Assembly (NCBI GenBank): GCA_036488085.1
Contig: DASXHZ010000030.1
Span: 1-25,442, forward strand
Length of the DNA: 25,442 nucleotides
Direction of reading: 5' to 3'
From: DASXHZ01 sp036488085
Lineage (GTDB): Bacteria > Acidobacteriota > Thermoanaerobaculia > Gp7-AA8
The notes beneath the pieces were generated by a model. It saw only the letters and a list, made by a program, of their open reading frames with translations. It was not told the DNA's origin and ran no database searches. Position numbers and translations under genes: made by a program. Positions within the stretch are counted from its first letter, which is position 1. Each line of letters starts with the position of its first letter. Of the stretch, positions 24,901-25,442 are shown piece by piece.

Positions 24901-25442
24901 GTTGCGCCGTTATCAGTGGAGACGGACACGCCGCCGTGATGGCACATCCAGACCTCGTTCGTATGCGTTGGGTGCGGAACGAGCGCCTCGATATCAGGAT
25001 GGTAGGTGCCGAGGGTAGAGTAGGCGCTCGCATACTTAACGTAGGTAGTGCCCGTCTCGGCGTACGTGTACCGCCGTCCCTCAGTGTCTTGAGACAGAAA
25101 TGTCTCGTTTGGATTGGAGGGATTCACACCGAAGGCTTTGCCGTCTCCCATGATGAGACACGCCTTGTCCGTTACCTTAACAAAGCCTTCGGTGTCGGCT
25201 TTGGCGTCGAAGTCATAGACATATAACGCGCTGGTGCCGTCCTGGGTGCCCGTTTGATACGCGCACACGCCCGCGTCATTCCGCACGTACAGGCAATACA
25301 AATTCGCCGGCTTGGTCGGCGTCACCTGAATCGTCAGCCCTACTACGCCGGCGGTGGGCGGGAGTTTGGAAGTCATGTCATTCCAAGTGCTGCCAGCGTT
25401 ACTCGAATACATGAACCGCCAGGCGCCGCTGGCGTCTCGAGT
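21915..25442 (-). CDS. Giant exported multidomain protein: Asp-box, SdrD-like, LamG-like, TolB-like (5' end outside window)
   Basis: About 1175 visible residues; the frame is open to the right edge, so the N-terminus and any signal peptide are missing. In protein order: Asp-box/BNR propeller sequence (SSNAGSTWNDM, STDNGATWSDRS, TTDWGATWPAT) occupies about 23870-25442. An SdrD/Cna-B-like domain (GTVFQDLNHDATLDAGEPPL, then TDANGRYTFSALAAGGYQI) spans about 23570-23860. A LamG/concanavalin-like domain (GWWRFNESASSTVAHDDAG, NFSIHAWVRTS, WHHVAVTVDRD, GEIDEVSLFKRALSPYDVA) spans about 22870-23545. A TolB/WD40-like six-bladed propeller (KVAFVSDR, HPRWFPPNGNYIAYI, EPVFSHDGKTVYFA, APSMSPGGNRLMFN) covers about 21920-22840. 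It has no sorting motif. It probably binds or degrades a polymer at the cell surface, but no catalytic residues are assignable. It lies on the presumed island side of the tRNA fragment. Confidence 0.82.
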   Translation of the reverse strand, partial: TRDASGAWRFMYSSNAGSTWNDMTSKLPPTAGVVGLTIQVTPTKPANLYCLYVRNDAGVCAYQTGTQDGTSALYVYDFDAKADTEGFVKVTDKACLIMGDGKAFGVNPSNPNETFLSQDTEGRRYTYAETGTTYVKYASAYSTLGTYHPDIEALVPHPTHTNEVWMCHHGGVSVSTDNGATWSDRSAGLGVAQVMGMADSSSDPGYVAVGLFHDGTVITAPPWYESWSPHWTHVLGGDGARPMIAPTTPQYMWGLIFGPVGRWQRSANYGSGFADNGPASPAWTMAGAVFDHLSPSTQYRIAAQDTTTLNQTIRRTTDWGATWPATPISDFGKIYPSFTLKYPYSPPNDGNTLLVEVNDGQDHLFRTKQANAAPTAVIASWEELPLPPYPRVGDIEFDPSNPDILYLANSTSSNPPDSIVGKDLVIRGDYTDPKQVTFQDLTQNLPNATAGDDELAITTDGTGGLYYACDFGVFYSNEATRASGQGWTPFGTALPNTSYSGVAINNVNHKVRVAAFGRGVWEHDLAATISGTVFQDLNHDATLDAGEPPLTGWTVTLTSAAGAVVSSVTDANGRYTFSALAAGGYQIDQALPAGWAQTLPSGRYSVQVTAGQWLKRQDFGNDKTEGVTCAPPPADMTGWWRFNESASSTVAHDDAGVDNAGMRVGNPQLVNGKVASAFHFDGSTQYIQVATHPEVDVDQGNFSIHAWVRTSRAGLVPIVDKRSNPVLGYSFFLFDGRLGVQMADRPTLPPFCSSDNTASACTNWFAPVGSPSAADGQWHHVAVTVDRDTTAGGVLYVDGVPVLHFDPTVRAQSLANTAPLLIGTNIDGNRWQGEIDEVSLFKRALSPYDVASVYKAGSLGQCPCTSNYPAHSLQGGKVAFVSDRVTPPQVFVQQVGLHAAPLQLTTDFYGARHPRWFPPNGNYIAYIRGDVSDGNGVSDDELAVTEEANPSNVPTSIHASTFDARNLGYPQWSDDGASIVVLFTHASGLRGLGLVQFPFPAFSSPTVTTLLEGDASLNPGEPVFSHDGKTVYFAADTPSASAALFKIPTMGGTPIPVLDQYGTQVHLLYAPSMSPGGNRLMFNSEMWREQPAEYQDEEVLELDLASGVIKRITAERGNQYGWFAKNGKGGEFLLQSNNTAAGTYALYLQANGVRIPFDVGAPQNQNQSGDWWKAP

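Overview
The window is a GC-rich stretch of bacterial chromosome. The mix of families suggests a soil or environmental Gram-negative lineage of the Acidobacteriota type: a sigma factor next to a zinc-finger/TPR/CHAT protein, FG-GAP/VCBS and Asp-box secreted proteins, a YfhO-like membrane protein, and an MHYT-GGDEF-EAL protein. There is no rRNA or marker gene here to prove the taxon, so this placement is inference.

Layout. (1) 1-3545 is a mobile-element zone. It holds an IS256-family transposase running in from the left edge, a degenerate 21-bp tandem array, an intact XerC/D-type tyrosine recombinase, and an IS630-family transposase broken by two single-base frameshifts and cut at its 5' end. 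(2) 3556-8582, minus strand, holds a c-di-GMP protein with intact cyclase and phosphodiesterase motifs, then a stand-alone acyl carrier protein translationally coupled to a large YfhO-like membrane protein. (3) 8678-16375, plus strand, is a compact probable operon: a zinc-dependent phospholipase C homologue without signal peptide, an ECF-like sigma factor, a membrane-anchored zinc-finger anti-sigma/TPR/CHAT protease fusion, a cysteine-rich exported protein, an FG-GAP beta-propeller and a small exported protein. The sigma, CHAT and cysteine-rich genes are chained by 4-bp stop/start overlaps. (4) 16407-19890 holds an exported protein of unknown function, a GT25 glycosyltransferase very like animal collagen galactosyltransferases, a JmjC/cupin-like 2-oxoglutarate oxygenase overlapping it tail to tail, and an acyltransferase-3 gene that seems to have lost its 5' end. 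(5) 19887-21284 is a TPM-domain membrane protein. (6) 21645-21738 holds the 3' half of a tRNA-Val(CAC) on the minus strand followed by its terminator. This looks like the duplicated attachment site at one end of an integrated island that extends to the right. The right-hand part is one giant exported protein (Asp-box, SdrD-like, LamG-like and TolB-like parts) running off the right edge.

Two arrangements stand out. The first is a sigma factor paired with an anti-sigma domain fused directly to a TPR-CHAT protease. Its logic resembles the TPR-CHAT/sigma-factor control of type III-E CRISPR 'Craspase', but there is no CRISPR here and the protease is predicted to be outside the cytoplasm. The second is a collagen-galactosyltransferase-like GT25 overlapping a JmjC-type hydroxylase, which would suit a hydroxylate-then-glycosylate modification of a protein or peptide.
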